From Chloroflexota bacterium (GTDB lineage Bacteria; Chloroflexota; Anaerolineae; DUEN01), in assembly GCA_013152435.1 (NCBI GenBank), contig JAADGJ010000013.1:1-51985 (forward strand): a stretch of DNA of 51,985 bases, in the 5' to 3' direction. Position 1 is the first letter of the stretch, and each line of letters begins with the position of its first letter. Below the pieces are notes generated by a model. It saw only the letters and a list, made by a program, of their open reading frames with translations. It was not told the DNA's origin and did no database searches. Below, piece after piece: positions 44,090 through 51,985 of this stretch. The position numbers were made by a program, and so were the translations under genes.

Positions 44090-44208
44090 GCACAACAGCT
44101 TGACGTATCTCTGAATGCTCATCTTCATGCTCTTCTTGGTGTCTTAGCGACTTCGTGGTGTGTTTTTCAGACATATTCTCAGACACGTCCTTGGACACAG
44201 GGGGGCTC

Positions 44209-45630
44209 GTGTCACAGACATTCTTCGATAAACTAGCAGAGGTGGCCCGACGCAGGCAATCCCTGCTTTGCGTCGGGTTGGATCCCAACCCGGCCTATCT
44301 CCCCAGCCGCTTCCGGGATGCGGTCGATCCGATCCTGGCGTGGAACTGGGAGATCATCAGCGTCACGGCGGACATCGCCTGCTGCTACAAGCCCAATATC
44401 GCCTTCTACGAGGCACTGGACGACGGGATGGAGACGCTGCGCAAGACGCTGGCCGCGATCCCCGAGGAGGTCCCGGTGCTCCTGGACGCCAAGCGGGGGG
44501 ACATCGGGTCCACCGCCGAGGCCTACGCCCGGGCCGCCTTCGAGCGCCTGGGCGTCGACGCGATCACCGTCAACCCGTATCTGGGCGAGGACGGCGTGCG
44601 CCCCTTCTCCCGCTACGCCGATCGAGGCGTGTTCGTCCTCTGCCATACCTCCAACCCCGGAGCGGCCGACCTGCAGACGCTGCCGGTGGACGGCCGCCCC
44701 CTCTACCTGCACGTGGCCGAGCGCGCGCCGCACTGGACCGATCACGACAACATCGGGCTGGTGGTGGGAGCCACATATCCACAGGCGCTGGCGGCCGTGC
44801 GCGCGGTCGCCCCGGAGACGTGGCTGCTGGTACCCGGCGTGGGCGCCCAAGGCGGCGATCTGGAGGCTGCCCTGCGCGCCGCCCTGCGGCCGGATGGGCT
44901 CGGCGTGATCATCAACGTGTCCCGCGGCATCGCCCGGGCGGACAACCCACGAGAGGCCGCGCTGGACCTCTACGATGCCATCAACGCCGCCCGAAAGGCG
45001 GTATCCGCATCGCCTTCAGGCCGGACGCAGGCCGCCCTACGCCCGCTGATCCTGCGCCTGCACGATCTGGGAGCGATCCGGTTCGGCCAGTTCACGCTGG
45101 CCTCCGGGCGGACTTCCCCCATCTACATCGATCTGCGGCTGCTGGTGAGCGATGCCGGCGCGCTGCGCATGGCCGCGCAGGCCTACGCCGATCGACTGCG
45201 GGGCCTCCGCTTCGATCGACTGGCGGGCGTGCCCTACGGAGCGCTCCCCATCGCCACCGTCGTCGGCCAGCTGCTCGGCCGCCCCCTCATCTACCCACGC
45301 AAGGAGGCCAAGCAGCACGGGCTGGGCCGCCGGATCGAGGGGACCTACGGGGCCGACGAGCGGGTCGTGATCATCGAGGATCTGATCACCAGCGGGGGCA
45401 GTGTGCTGGATGCGGTGAGGGCGCTGCGCGATGCGGGGCTTCAGGTCACCGACGCGGTGGTGCTCATCGATCGAGAGCAGGGCGGCGTGGAGAACCTGGC
45501 CGCGGCGGGAATCACCGCCCACGCGGTGATGCGTCTGAGCGACATGCTGACCGTGCTGGTGGAGGCCGGCCGCATCACCGCCGAGCAGGCGCAGGCGGTC
45601 CGGACCTATCTGGCGGAGAACCGGGGATGA
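44209..45630 (+). CDS. pyrFE: Bifunctional OMP decarboxylase - orotate phosphoribosyltransferase
   Basis: A 473-residue fusion catalysing the last two steps to UMP. Residues 1-270 are a type-2 OMP decarboxylase: [32 protein letters not shown] (the catalytic D-K-D network), [13 protein letters not shown] and CHTSNPGA. Residues of about 290-473 are [39 protein letters not shown] and [17 protein letters not shown], the PRPP site. The domain order is the reverse of animal UMP synthase. GTG 44209 is preferred over in-frame upstream codons. It overlaps pyrD by ATGA. Confidence 0.93.
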   Translation: MSQTFFDKLAEVARRRQSLLCVGLDPNPAYLPSRFRDAVDPILAWNWEIISVTADIACCYKPNIAFYEALDDGMETLRKTLAAIPEEVPVLLDAKRGDIGSTAEAYARAAFERLGVDAITVNPYLGEDGVRPFSRYADRGVFVLCHTSNPGAADLQTLPVDGRPLYLHVAERAPHWTDHDNIGLVVGATYPQALAAVRAVAPETWLLVPGVGAQGGDLEAALRAALRPDGLGVIINVSRGIARADNPREAALDLYDAINAARKAVSASPSGRTQAALRPLILRLHDLGAIRFGQFTLASGRTSPIYIDLRLLVSDAGALRMAAQAYADRLRGLRFDRLAGVPYGALPIATVVGQLLGRPLIYPRKEAKQHGLGRRIEGTYGADERVVIIEDLITSGGSVLDAVRALRDAGLQVTDAVVLIDREQGGVENLAAAGITAHAVMRLSDMLTVLVEAGRITAEQAQAVRTYLAENRG

Positions 45631-46580
45631 GCGTAGACCTCAGCGTCGATCTGTGCGGCGTCCGGCTCCCGAACCCGATGATCCTGGCCTCCGGCATCCT
45701 GGGGACCAGCGCGGCGCTGATGGAGCGGGTGGGACGCGGCGGCGCGGGCGCCGTGACCAGCAAGTCGTGCAGCCCGCAGCCCCGAGAAGGGCACCCCAAC
45801 CCGACGGTGATCAAATGGGGGCCGGGGTTCCTGAACGCGGTGGGGCTGGCCAACCCCGGCATGGAGGCCCAGGTCGAGATCCTGCGGGAGACGCGCTGTC
45901 GGCTGGCGGACACGGGCGTGGCCATCATCGGCAGCATCTTCGCCGAGACGGTGGAGGGCTTCGCCCGGGTGGCGGAGGCACTGAGCGCGGCGGAGCCCGA
46001 CCTGCTGGAGGTGAATATCTCCTGCCCGAACGTGGCCCACGAGTTCGGGGCGCCCTTCGCGTCGGCGCCGGAGACGGCGGCCGCGGTCACCCGGGCGGTG
46101 AAGTCGGCCACGGACATCCCCATCATCGTCAAGCTCTCCCCCAATGTGACGGACATCGCCGTCATCGCCCGGGCGGTGGAGGAGGCGGGCGCCGACGCCA
46201 TCGCCGCCATCAACACGGTATCCGGCATGGCCATCGATATCGAGGCCGCCCGGCCCATCCTGGCCAACCGGGAGGGCGGGGTGTCCGGCCCGGCCATCAA
46301 GCCCATCGCCGTCCGCTGCGTGTATCAGTGCTATCAGGCGGTCTCCATCCCCATCATCGGCATCGGCGGGGTGAGCAGCGGCGCCGATGCCATCGAGATG
46401 ATCATGGCGGGCGCCCGTGCGGTGGGCGTGGGATCGGCCGTATTCTGGGGCGGCGTGGACACGCTGGGGCGGATCGCCCGGGAGGTGGCGGAGTTCATGG
46501 CTGGGCATGGCTACGCCCGGGTCAGCGACATGGAAGGGCTGGCCCATCGGCCATCGGCCCCAGCCCCCAACGCCGAGTAG
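45627..46580 (+). CDS. pyrD: Dihydroorotate dehydrogenase, type 1B catalytic subunit
   Basis: A 317-residue flavoprotein that oxidises dihydroorotate to orotate, passing electrons through PyrK to [37 protein letters not shown] and [15 protein letters not shown] (catalytic Cys of class 1B) are present. So are [30 protein letters not shown] and [32 protein letters not shown] overlaps the pyrFE stop. PyrK is 656 bp downstream, separated by a transposase-like pseudogene. Confidence 0.95.
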   Translation: MSVDLSVDLCGVRLPNPMILASGILGTSAALMERVGRGGAGAVTSKSCSPQPREGHPNPTVIKWGPGFLNAVGLANPGMEAQVEILRETRCRLADTGVAIIGSIFAETVEGFARVAEALSAAEPDLLEVNISCPNVAHEFGAPFASAPETAAAVTRAVKSATDIPIIVKLSPNVTDIAVIARAVEEAGADAIAAINTVSGMAIDIEAARPILANREGGVSGPAIKPIAVRCVYQCYQAVSIPIIGIGGVSSGADAIEMIMAGARAVGVGSAVFWGGVDTLGRIAREVAEFMAGHGYARVSDMEGLAHRPSAPAPNAE

Positions 46581-46597
46581 CCTGCAGGGGTGCGGAA

Positions 46598-47240
46598 GTG
46601 AAGGGTCCAACCCAAAAGCCGGGGCGCCGGTCGATCCGATTGCGTGATTACGATTATGCCCAGCCCGGCGCGTATTTCATCACCGTCTGCGCCTATCAAC
46701 GCCAATGCCTGTTTGGAGAGATTGTGGACGGGGAGATGCAATTGAACGAATGGGGACGCGTGATTCAGGCATGTTGGGAGGCGATTCCCGATCATTTCCC
46801 CAACGTGGAATTGGATGCCTTTGTGATCATGCCGAATCACATCCATGGCATCATCACCATCGTAGGGGCGACGCATGCGTCGATCACCGCCACGCGGGCC
46901 CAAACCGAGATCCATTGGTGCCATCATCGGGTCATTCAAATCCGCCGTCACCCGGCGGATCAACGCGCTGCGGGGGACGCCGGGCGCGCCCGTCTGGCAG
47001 CGCAACTATTACGAACACGTCATCCGGGATGAGCCGGCCCTCCACCACATCCGGGAATACATCGCCACCAATCCGGCACGATGGGCCATGGACCGGGAAA
47101 ACCCCAACCGCCGAGGGCAGGACCCCTTCGATCGCTGGCTGGCAGGGCAAGGCAGGCTCTCCCCGGGCCACTGCCCAGCCCCACCCCACAGAGGGACGAA
47201 TCGACTCCCACTTCCATACCCTGGCGGAGGCGAACGATGA
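46598..47240 (+). pseudogene. REP-associated tyrosine transposase (RAYT), frameshifted
   Basis: An IS200-like Y1 transposase of the RAYT group, about 214 residues if one base is removed. GRRSIRLRDYDYAQPGAYFITVC opens the family. VIMPNHIHGIITI has the HUH metal site, and NYYEHVIRDEPALHHIREYI the catalytic Tyr. The frame changes near 46884-46888: GATHAS is in one frame and PPRGPKPRSIGAIIG in the next, implying a single-base insertion or a sequence error. It starts with GTG after AGGGG, and its TGA overlaps the pyrK ATG. RAYTs act on REP-like palindromes, which abound here; no flanking target palindrome was defined. Confidence 0.85.
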
Positions 47241-47992
47241 CGCTGCACCTGGATCGCTGCGCGCCGGACCTGCCCCGGGCGGCCCGGGTCACGGACACGT
47301 GGGAGGAAAACTACCGCACCCGTACCTTCGTGCTGGACTTGCGGTTGGAGGCCCGACCGGGCCAGTTCGTGATGGTCTGGCTGCCCGGCATCGAGGAACG
47401 CCCGCTGAGCCTCATCTCGGGCGATCCGGTGTCGTTCACCGTGGCCCGGGTGGGGCCGTTCACGACCGCGCTGCACCAACTCCGGACGGGCGATCGCCTG
47501 TGGGTGCGGGGGCCGTATGGCAACGGTTTTGAGATGCGTGGCCAACACCTGCTATGCGTGGGCGGCGGCTATGGCGTGGCGCCCATGCTCTTCGTGGCGC
47601 GAGAGGCGCTGGCCGCCAAGCGCCGGGTGACGGCCATCATCGGTGCCCGCACCGCCGACGATCTGCTGTTCCTCGACCGGTTCGCCGAACTGGGCTGTCC
47701 CGTGATCACGACCACGGACGACGGGTCGGCCGGGATCCATGGGCTGGCCACCGACGGCATCCGCCACGTGCTGGAACGGGAGCCGGTGGACGAGATCTAC
47801 GCCTGCGGGCCGCGCCCCATGTTGGAAGCCATCCTGCAGCTGTGTCAGGCGAAGCGGCTGCCCTGTCAGTTGAGCTGGGAGAATAAGATGCGCTGCGCCA
47901 TCGGCATCTGCGGCACGTGCGAGCTGGACGGCTGGCTGGTGTGCCGCGAGGGACCAGTGCAGCGCTGGGCGCCGGGAGTAGAGGCCGACTGA
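47237..47992 (+). CDS. pyrK: Dihydroorotate dehydrogenase electron-transfer subunit
   Basis: A 251-residue FAD and [2Fe-2S] protein that links PyrD 1B to NAD. ARPGQFVMVWLPGIEERPLSL is the FAD-binding barrel, LLCVGGGYGVAPMLFVA the NAD-binding region, and EIYACGPRPMLEAI follows. The Cys cluster is CAIGICGTCELDGWLVC. ATG 47237 is overlapped by the RAYT stop (ATGA), and its ribosome site GGCGGAGGCG lies in the transposase reading frame. Its proper partner pyrD lies upstream of the transposase. Confidence 0.93.
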   Translation: MTLHLDRCAPDLPRAARVTDTWEENYRTRTFVLDLRLEARPGQFVMVWLPGIEERPLSLISGDPVSFTVARVGPFTTALHQLRTGDRLWVRGPYGNGFEMRGQHLLCVGGGYGVAPMLFVAREALAAKRRVTAIIGARTADDLLFLDRFAELGCPVITTTDDGSAGIHGLATDGIRHVLEREPVDEIYACGPRPMLEAILQLCQAKRLPCQLSWENKMRCAIGICGTCELDGWLVCREGPVQRWAPGVEAD

Positions 47993-48144
47993 GCCGAGGA
48001 CAGGACGATCGATAGGGCCTTCGTAACAGAAGGCGAATGACGAAGGACGGAGGATGAGCGAGCACCCCCGTGCCCCTAGTGCTTTTGGGACTTCGTGATG
48101 CCAGCCAATGGTGAGATGCCCTCACCGTAAGGAGAAAAGATCCA

Positions 48145-49020
48145 ATGAACACGAAGACAGTAGCCGTTCTGGGGCTGAAATTGTTGATCCTGACCGCCCT
48201 GCTCTTCGTCCTCTTCTCGGTCAGCTCGCTGGTGGTCGGGCTGGAGGACACCGATCAAGCCGTCGACCAGACGAGCGCGGCGGCGGCCCTGCTGGTCGTC
48301 TGCGCGCTGCACACCGCTATCCTCAGCTACCTCATCCTCCGCTCCCGCTGGACCGGCTGGCGGCTGGTCGCGACGATCTTTGTCATCTACTACGGCGTGA
48401 TGACGTTCCTGTCGCAGATCGAGACGGTGGTCTTCCTGAAGTATCTGGTGAGCATCATCCCGGCGGAGATGATCCCCAGGCTGTTCGCACAGGGGATCCT
48501 CATCGCGGCGCCGTTCTCGCCGTTGGCCGTCCTGATCCTCGGGAAGATGAAGGGCACCGAGATCCCGGAGGAGCCCGATCGACGCCTGGACATGCCCTGG
48601 ACCGGATGGGGCTGGCGGCTGCTCCTGATCGGGGTCATCTACCTGGTGATCTACATCTCGTTCGGCATGTTCGTCTTCCGGCCGCTGGCGGGTGAGGCGT
48701 TCGACGAATACTACGCCAACCTCCAGATGCCCGCCTGGATCCTCCCGTTCCAGATCGTGCGCGGGATGGTCTGGGGCCTGCTGGCGCTGCTGATCGTCCG
48801 GATGCTGAGAGGCCCCTGGCGGCAGGCCGAGCTGGTCGTGGCGCTGTCGTTCTCGATCCTCATGGGCTCCCTCCTGCTGATCCCGTCGGGGATCATGCCG
48901 GACGTGATCCGACACGCCCATCTCGTCGAGGTCACCACCTCTAACTTCGCCTTCGGCTGGATCGCCGCCTGGCTGCTCCACATCCGCCAGAGGCCGCGCG
49001 CACAGGAGGAGATGGCGTGA
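48145..49020 (+). CDS. Multi-pass membrane protein of unknown function
   Basis: A 291-residue protein with about seven or eight hydrophobic segments and short connecting loops, typical of an integral inner-membrane protein. No family signature is recognised. An EDTDQAVDQTS acidic loop follows the first segment. It overlaps the nucleotidyltransferase by GTGA, so it belongs to the same unit as the molybdenum-hydroxylase accessory genes. A transport or sensing role is possible but unproven. The preceding gap (47993-48144) contains only degenerate GAAGGACGGAGGATGA-type words. Confidence 0.75.
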   Translation: MNTKTVAVLGLKLLILTALLFVLFSVSSLVVGLEDTDQAVDQTSAAAALLVVCALHTAILSYLILRSRWTGWRLVATIFVIYYGVMTFLSQIETVVFLKYLVSIIPAEMIPRLFAQGILIAAPFSPLAVLILGKMKGTEIPEEPDRRLDMPWTGWGWRLLLIGVIYLVIYISFGMFVFRPLAGEAFDEYYANLQMPAWILPFQIVRGMVWGLLALLIVRMLRGPWRQAELVVALSFSILMGSLLLIPSGIMPDVIRHAHLVEVTTSNFAFGWIAAWLLHIRQRPRAQEEMA

Positions 49021-49607
49021 TCTCGGCCATCGTATTGGCCGCGGGGATGTCTCGCCGCATGGGGCGGCCCAAGCTGCTGCTCCCCCTCGGCGACGAGCTG
49101 GCAATCCAGCGCGTGGTGCGCACGGTGACGGGCTCCACCGTGGACGAGACCATCGTGGTCGTCGGGCATCGGCGGGCGGAGATGGAGGATGCACTCAAGC
49201 AGTTCCCCGCTCGCGTGGTGTATAATCCCGATTACGCGCAGGGCGAGATGTTGTCCTCCATCCAGACGGGACTGCGGGCCGCGTCCGCCCAGGCCACAGC
49301 CGCCCTCATCGTCCTGGGCGATCAGCCGGGGATCTCCACGGCGGTCATCGACCGGATCGTCACCGCGCTGCGGGCGCACGGTGACCAGATCTGTCTGCCC
49401 ACCTATGGCGGTCGACGCGGCCATCCCATCGGCCTGCCGCGCCGGTTCTGGTCGGAGGTGCTGGCGCTGGGGTGGGACGCCAGCCTGCGCGATGTGATCC
49501 GGCGCCACCGGGAGGACATCATGGAAGTGGCCGTCCCCGACGAGGCCGTGCTCATAGATATGGACACGCCGGAGGACTACGAACGGGCTCTTGGACGACT
49601 GGAGTAG
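49017..49607 (+). CDS. MobA/MocA-like molybdenum cofactor nucleotidyltransferase
   Basis: A 196-residue GT-A fold nucleotidyltransferase. AIVLAAGMSRRMGRPKLLLPL is the NTP-binding signature with the Lys. ALIVLGDQPGIS holds the metal Asp. LPTYGGRRGHPIGLPRRFW and DIDTPEDY-like IDMDTPEDY end the domain. Members of this group cytidylate or guanylate molybdopterin for molybdenum hydroxylases. The neighbouring xdhC supports that role. GTG start overlaps the upstream stop. Confidence 0.88.
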   Translation: MISAIVLAAGMSRRMGRPKLLLPLGDELAIQRVVRTVTGSTVDETIVVVGHRRAEMEDALKQFPARVVYNPDYAQGEMLSSIQTGLRAASAQATAALIVLGDQPGISTAVIDRIVTALRAHGDQICLPTYGGRRGHPIGLPRRFWSEVLALGWDASLRDVIRRHREDIMEVAVPDEAVLIDMDTPEDYERALGRLE

Positions 49608-49624
49608 CAAGGAGAGCGGCGTCA

Positions 49625-49680
49625 GTAACAGATTCCGTCTTTCGTCCGTCGTTTTTGGTCTGTCGTCGTATTTTCTGAAC
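49625..49680. repeat. Gap cassette G8, tandem CGTC words
   Basis: Between the nucleotidyltransferase and xdhC genes lie tandem variants of TCGTCCGTCGTTT and GGTCTGTCGTCG, resembling a single arm of the word-based cassettes in the lysine operon. Confidence 0.45.
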
Positions 49681-49695
49681 CAGAGAACGGAGATT

Positions 49696-50823
49696 ATGGA
49701 GACGCTCTATCGCAAGCTGGCGGAATTCCTGGAGCGTGGTGAGACAGTAGCCGTAGCCACCATCATCGAGGTGAAGGGCTCCGTGCCTCGCGAGGTGGGG
49801 GCCAAGATGATCATCCACCCGCTGGGGCAGCACGTGGGCACCGTGGGCGGCGGCTGCGGAGAGGCGGACGTCATCCGGACCGCGCTAGACGTGATCCGCA
49901 CCGGCCAACCGACCACCGTGACGGTCGACCTCACCGAGGACATCTCACTGCAGAGCACGGGCGTGTGCGGCGGCATCATGCAGGTATACGTCGAGCGGTG
50001 GCGATCCGACGAGCCCCCCGCCGCCCGCCAGATCATCGACGCCATCCTGCACTCCATCGAGGAGCGGGAATCCGTGGCGCTGGTCACCGTGACGCAGGCG
50101 CCGCCGGAGCTGGCCGCAGTACACGGCCGCCATGCCGTCGTGTGGCTGGACCGCCCCCCATTGGGCGATCTGGGCCTGGGTGATCGAGAGGCACAGGCCT
50201 TGTCCGACGCACGAGAAGCGCTGAGCCAGCGCCAACACCGGATCCTGCGCTATCCGTCCCCGGACGGCGCATTGGAGCTGTTCGTCGAGGTGCAGCACCG
50301 CCCGCCGCGCCTTATCATCGTCGGCGCGGGACACATCGCTCAGCCGCTGGCACAACTGGGAAGCATGTGCGACTTCCGGGTCACCGTGCTGGACGATCGG
50401 CCGCAGTTCGCCCGGCCGGATCGCTTCCCCACGGCCGACGAGGTGATGGCCGCGCCGCTGCAGGAGACGATGCGGCGATGGGCCCAGGAGGGCCGCCTGG
50501 ACCCGGACACCTACATCGTCCTGGTCACCCGGGGACATCAACACGACGTCGATTGCCTGTTGGAGGTGCTGGACGCCCCCGTCGCCTACCTGGGGATGAT
50601 CGGCAGCCGCCGCCGTGTGCGCGCCGTGTTCCAACTGCTAAGCGAGGAGAAGGGGATCCCAGAGGAGAAGTTCGACCGGGTGTACGCCCCCATCGGGCTG
50701 GACATCAGCGCCCATACCCCGGCCGAGATCGCCGTGTCCATCATGGCGGAGATCATCAAAGTCCGACGTGGCGGTGGTACAGGGGCTTCTCTGTCCGAGC
50801 GCCGCCGCTCCTCCCAACAGTGA
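49696..50823 (+). CDS. XdhC/CoxI family molybdenum hydroxylase maturation protein
   Basis: A 375-residue XdhC-family protein, which delivers sulfurated molybdenum cofactor to xanthine dehydrogenase or CO dehydrogenase-like enzymes. VATIIEVKGSVPREVGAKMII and GGGCGEADVI form the N-terminal XdhC_CoxI domain with the conserved Cys. RLIIVGAGHIAQPLAQLG begins the Rossmann domain, and YLGMIGSRRRV and [24 protein letters not shown] end it. ATG 49696 is preferred over upstream in-frame codons, which fall in cassette G8. No hydroxylase structural genes are in the window. Confidence 0.93.
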   Translation: METLYRKLAEFLERGETVAVATIIEVKGSVPREVGAKMIIHPLGQHVGTVGGGCGEADVIRTALDVIRTGQPTTVTVDLTEDISLQSTGVCGGIMQVYVERWRSDEPPAARQIIDAILHSIEERESVALVTVTQAPPELAAVHGRHAVVWLDRPPLGDLGLGDREAQALSDAREALSQRQHRILRYPSPDGALELFVEVQHRPPRLIIVGAGHIAQPLAQLGSMCDFRVTVLDDRPQFARPDRFPTADEVMAAPLQETMRRWAQEGRLDPDTYIVLVTRGHQHDVDCLLEVLDAPVAYLGMIGSRRRVRAVFQLLSEEKGIPEEKFDRVYAPIGLDISAHTPAEIAVSIMAEIIKVRRGGGTGASLSERRRSSQQ

Positions 50824-50916
50824 GCCTGGCCATTCGCTCATACTGGCATACGCGACGCTGTCGAGCGGCGAAAGGCGCTGCCTTCCGCCATCCACATCAA
50901 GATACAATCCCGTCCC

Positions 50917-51306
50917 TCAGCCCAGCCAATCCTCGATGGCCAACCCCGGTATTCGCTCAAAGTGGTGACGGTTGTGGGTGACCAACGGGATCCCATGCGC
51001 CAGAGCGATGCTGGCGATCCGAAGGTCCAGGTCGTTCAACCGCTTCCCGGTCCGCTCCAGTTCGGCCCTCAACAAGCCAAACCGACGGGCGGCCCCCTCA
51101 TCGTAGGGGAGGATCGTGACGGCGGCAAGCAGCACATCTAAACGAGCCAGATTCTCCAGAGCTCGTGCCGACTTATGAGCTCCGTGGGTTAGCTCTCCCA
51201 CACTGATCGCCGTCACCGCCAATTCCTCATCCGGCGTGATGTGGTCCCGTAAGTCCAATCGGCCGCGCAGCAGGGCCACACAGTGATCGCTGTCCAGGAT
51301 CCTCAC
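50917..51306 (-). CDS. PIN-domain toxin, VapC family
   Basis: A 129-residue PIN-domain ribonuclease. RILDSDHCVALL supplies the first acidic residue, ISVGELTHGA the Glu, and RLNDLDLRIASIALAHGIPLVTHN the distal Asp pair plus a THN turn. It ends with FERIPGLAIEDW. As a VapC-type toxin it would cleave RNA when not held by its antitoxin. It overlaps the antitoxin gene upstream by 4 bp (ATGA on the minus strand). Confidence 0.9.
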   Translation of the reverse strand: MRILDSDHCVALLRGRLDLRDHITPDEELAVTAISVGELTHGAHKSARALENLARLDVLLAAVTILPYDEGAARRFGLLRAELERTGKRLNDLDLRIASIALAHGIPLVTHNRHHFERIPGLAIEDWLG

Positions 51307-51647
51307 AGCGCGACCTCAGCCTGTGAACCTTGACGCTCCCGGTCGGCGTTGATCTCCTCAGCCAGGGCGGCCAGTTCTTCCTCATCGCGCCACAAACCAA
51401 ATGCGGCCATGGCCGGGTGGGCTTCCCCGGCCTCGATCTGAGATAGAAGCTCCTTATCCTGGCCGAGGGCCAGAGCCAGTTGCCGGGCGGCTTGCGCAGA
51501 ACGCTCCAGACGCTCCCACTCCGCTGCGCTGACCAAGACGGCCATCGGGCGCTTCCGCCGCTGGATCAAGAAGCGCTCCCCCGCCGCCGCCCGTGAGATC
51601 AAATCCGAAAAACGGCTCTTCGCCTCGGCGATACTGACGACTTTCAT
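51303..51647 (-). CDS. Phd/YefM-family antitoxin
   Basis: A 114-residue antitoxin partner of the VapC-like gene. The DNA-binding N-terminal part reads MKVVSIAEAKSRFSDLISRAAAGERFLI, typical of Phd/YefM. VLVSAAEWERLERS follows, then a long acidic/helical tail (EEELAALAEEI) likely to cover the toxin. ATG is preceded by GAGGTGAGGT. No clear operator repeat was identified in the 70 bp upstream. Confidence 0.88.
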   Translation of the reverse strand: MKVVSIAEAKSRFSDLISRAAAGERFLIQRRKRPMAVLVSAAEWERLERSAQAARQLALALGQDKELLSQIEAGEAHPAMAAFGLWRDEEELAALAEEINADRERQGSQAEVAL

Positions 51648-51874
51648 ACCTCACCTCATCTCTCAAATTGGACAAAATGACCTGTTGGTGGCATCGTAAC
51701 ATAAAGCAGGCGAGCACGCAAGGCTTTGCATCCGAGATTCACCGGCACAGAAGCCTTACTTTTCAGCCTGGATGGTCTCCATAAATACGCGACCGTCACC
51801 TCAGCGCCCACCAAATGTCAGGTAAGATCCCGCCCGATAATGGAACATGAGCAGGGGAGGGGACGTCTCCAACT

Positions 51875-51985
51875 ATGATGAAACGCCTTGGCACGTTCCA
51901 CTATCTGCTCCTGTTGATCGGCGGGCTCGTAGTGGGTGCAGGGCTCCTCGTCGCCAGCATCCTGGCCGGGCTGCCCTCACCCGAA
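51875..51985 (+). CDS. Start of an exported or membrane protein (truncated by window end)
   Basis: The first 37 codons are open to the end of the window: MMKRLGTFHYLLLLIGGLVVG then a second hydrophobic stretch, a signal peptide or membrane anchor with basic start. A GGGGAGGGG site lies about 15 bases upstream. The rest is missing, so no function can be given. Confidence 0.5.
   Translation, partial: MMKRLGTFHYLLLLIGGLVVGAGLLVASILAGLPSPE

Noticed and set aside
44268-46580. 770-codon ORF covering pyrFE and pyrD in one frame
   Set aside because: Its first 450 codons are an out-of-frame reading of pyrFE; only the part from 45627 is real (pyrD).
47081-47236. Upstream extension of pyrK
   Set aside because: The extra codons are an alternative frame of the RAYT gene; ATG 47237 gives the family N-terminus.

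Overview
The window is GC-rich bacterial chromosome from what is most likely a Chloroflexota (Anaerolineae-like) organism. This is inferred from a LysW-type aminoadipate lysine operon, a large Bacillus-type SRP RNA, exported proteins ending in a short Pro-Leu-Arg-type tail (for example YLPLMLR), and gaps crowded with hairpins and dispersed repeats. There is no sign of phage, plasmid or CRISPR, so the window reads as core chromosome with small mobile or repetitive debris.

Layout. 0.3-3.0 kb, minus strand: an aminoglycoside-phosphotransferase-fold kinase, a 3-methyladenine DNA glycosylase and a cation diffusion facilitator. 3.6-12.1 kb, plus strand: two tandem M1-type metallopeptidase lipoproteins, an exported beta-helix protein, a Gfo/Idh/MocA oxidoreductase, an Lgt-like membrane enzyme and a lipoprotein. 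12.9-24.3 kb: the alpha-aminoadipate lysine operon (hcs, lysT, lysU, MazG-like, hicdh, lysW, lysX, HAD, lysY, lysZ, ferritin-CCC1 fusion, lysJ), preceded by a promoter and a leader. The leader encodes a 23-residue peptide with five Lys codons, then overlapping antiterminator and terminator hairpins, then a second Lys-containing mini-ORF. 24.6-28.3 kb: a CysQ/IMPase phosphatase, a DUF123 protein and an FG-GAP repeat exported protein. 28.4-34.6 kb: class V aminotransferase, tgt, uppP, a PstS-like lipoprotein, a TIM-barrel isomerase and an RNA/DNA methyltransferase. 34.9-37.9 kb: a prolyl-tRNA synthetase paralogue with a degraded catalytic core, the SRP RNA, a 90-residue protein and two near-identical tRNA-Ser genes. 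39.0-40.4 kb: a lipoprotein with an internal duplication and a small membrane protein. 40.6-48.0 kb: pyrimidine genes pyrC, pyrB, pfp, pyrF-pyrE fusion, pyrD and pyrK, with a frameshifted REP-associated transposase between pyrD and pyrK. 48.1-50.8 kb: a membrane protein, a MobA/MocA-like nucleotidyltransferase and XdhC. 50.9-51.7 kb: a VapC-like toxin with a Phd-like antitoxin, then the start of one more exported or membrane protein.

How the genes work together. The lysine operon carries homocitrate synthesis through LysW-protected intermediates to LysW-lysine. The aminoadipate aminotransferase (LysN) and the releasing peptidase (LysK) are not in the window. The pyrimidine block covers every step from carbamoyl phosphate to UMP; carbamoyl phosphate synthetase is absent. 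Its adjacent dihydroorotase and aspartate carbamoyltransferase look strikingly like the DHO and ATC domains of animal CAD, in the same order.

The most unusual material is: (1) the lysine attenuator and second leader peptide; (2) word-specific palindromic cassettes in nearly every gap of the lysine operon, some of which supply the C-termini of flanking proteins; (3) the editing-competent-looking but catalytically degenerate ProRS paralogue; (4) the CAD-like pair; and (5) a MITE-like element with terminal inverted repeats present twice. All calls come from reading the sequence. No database search was run, and comparisons with known families are from memory.
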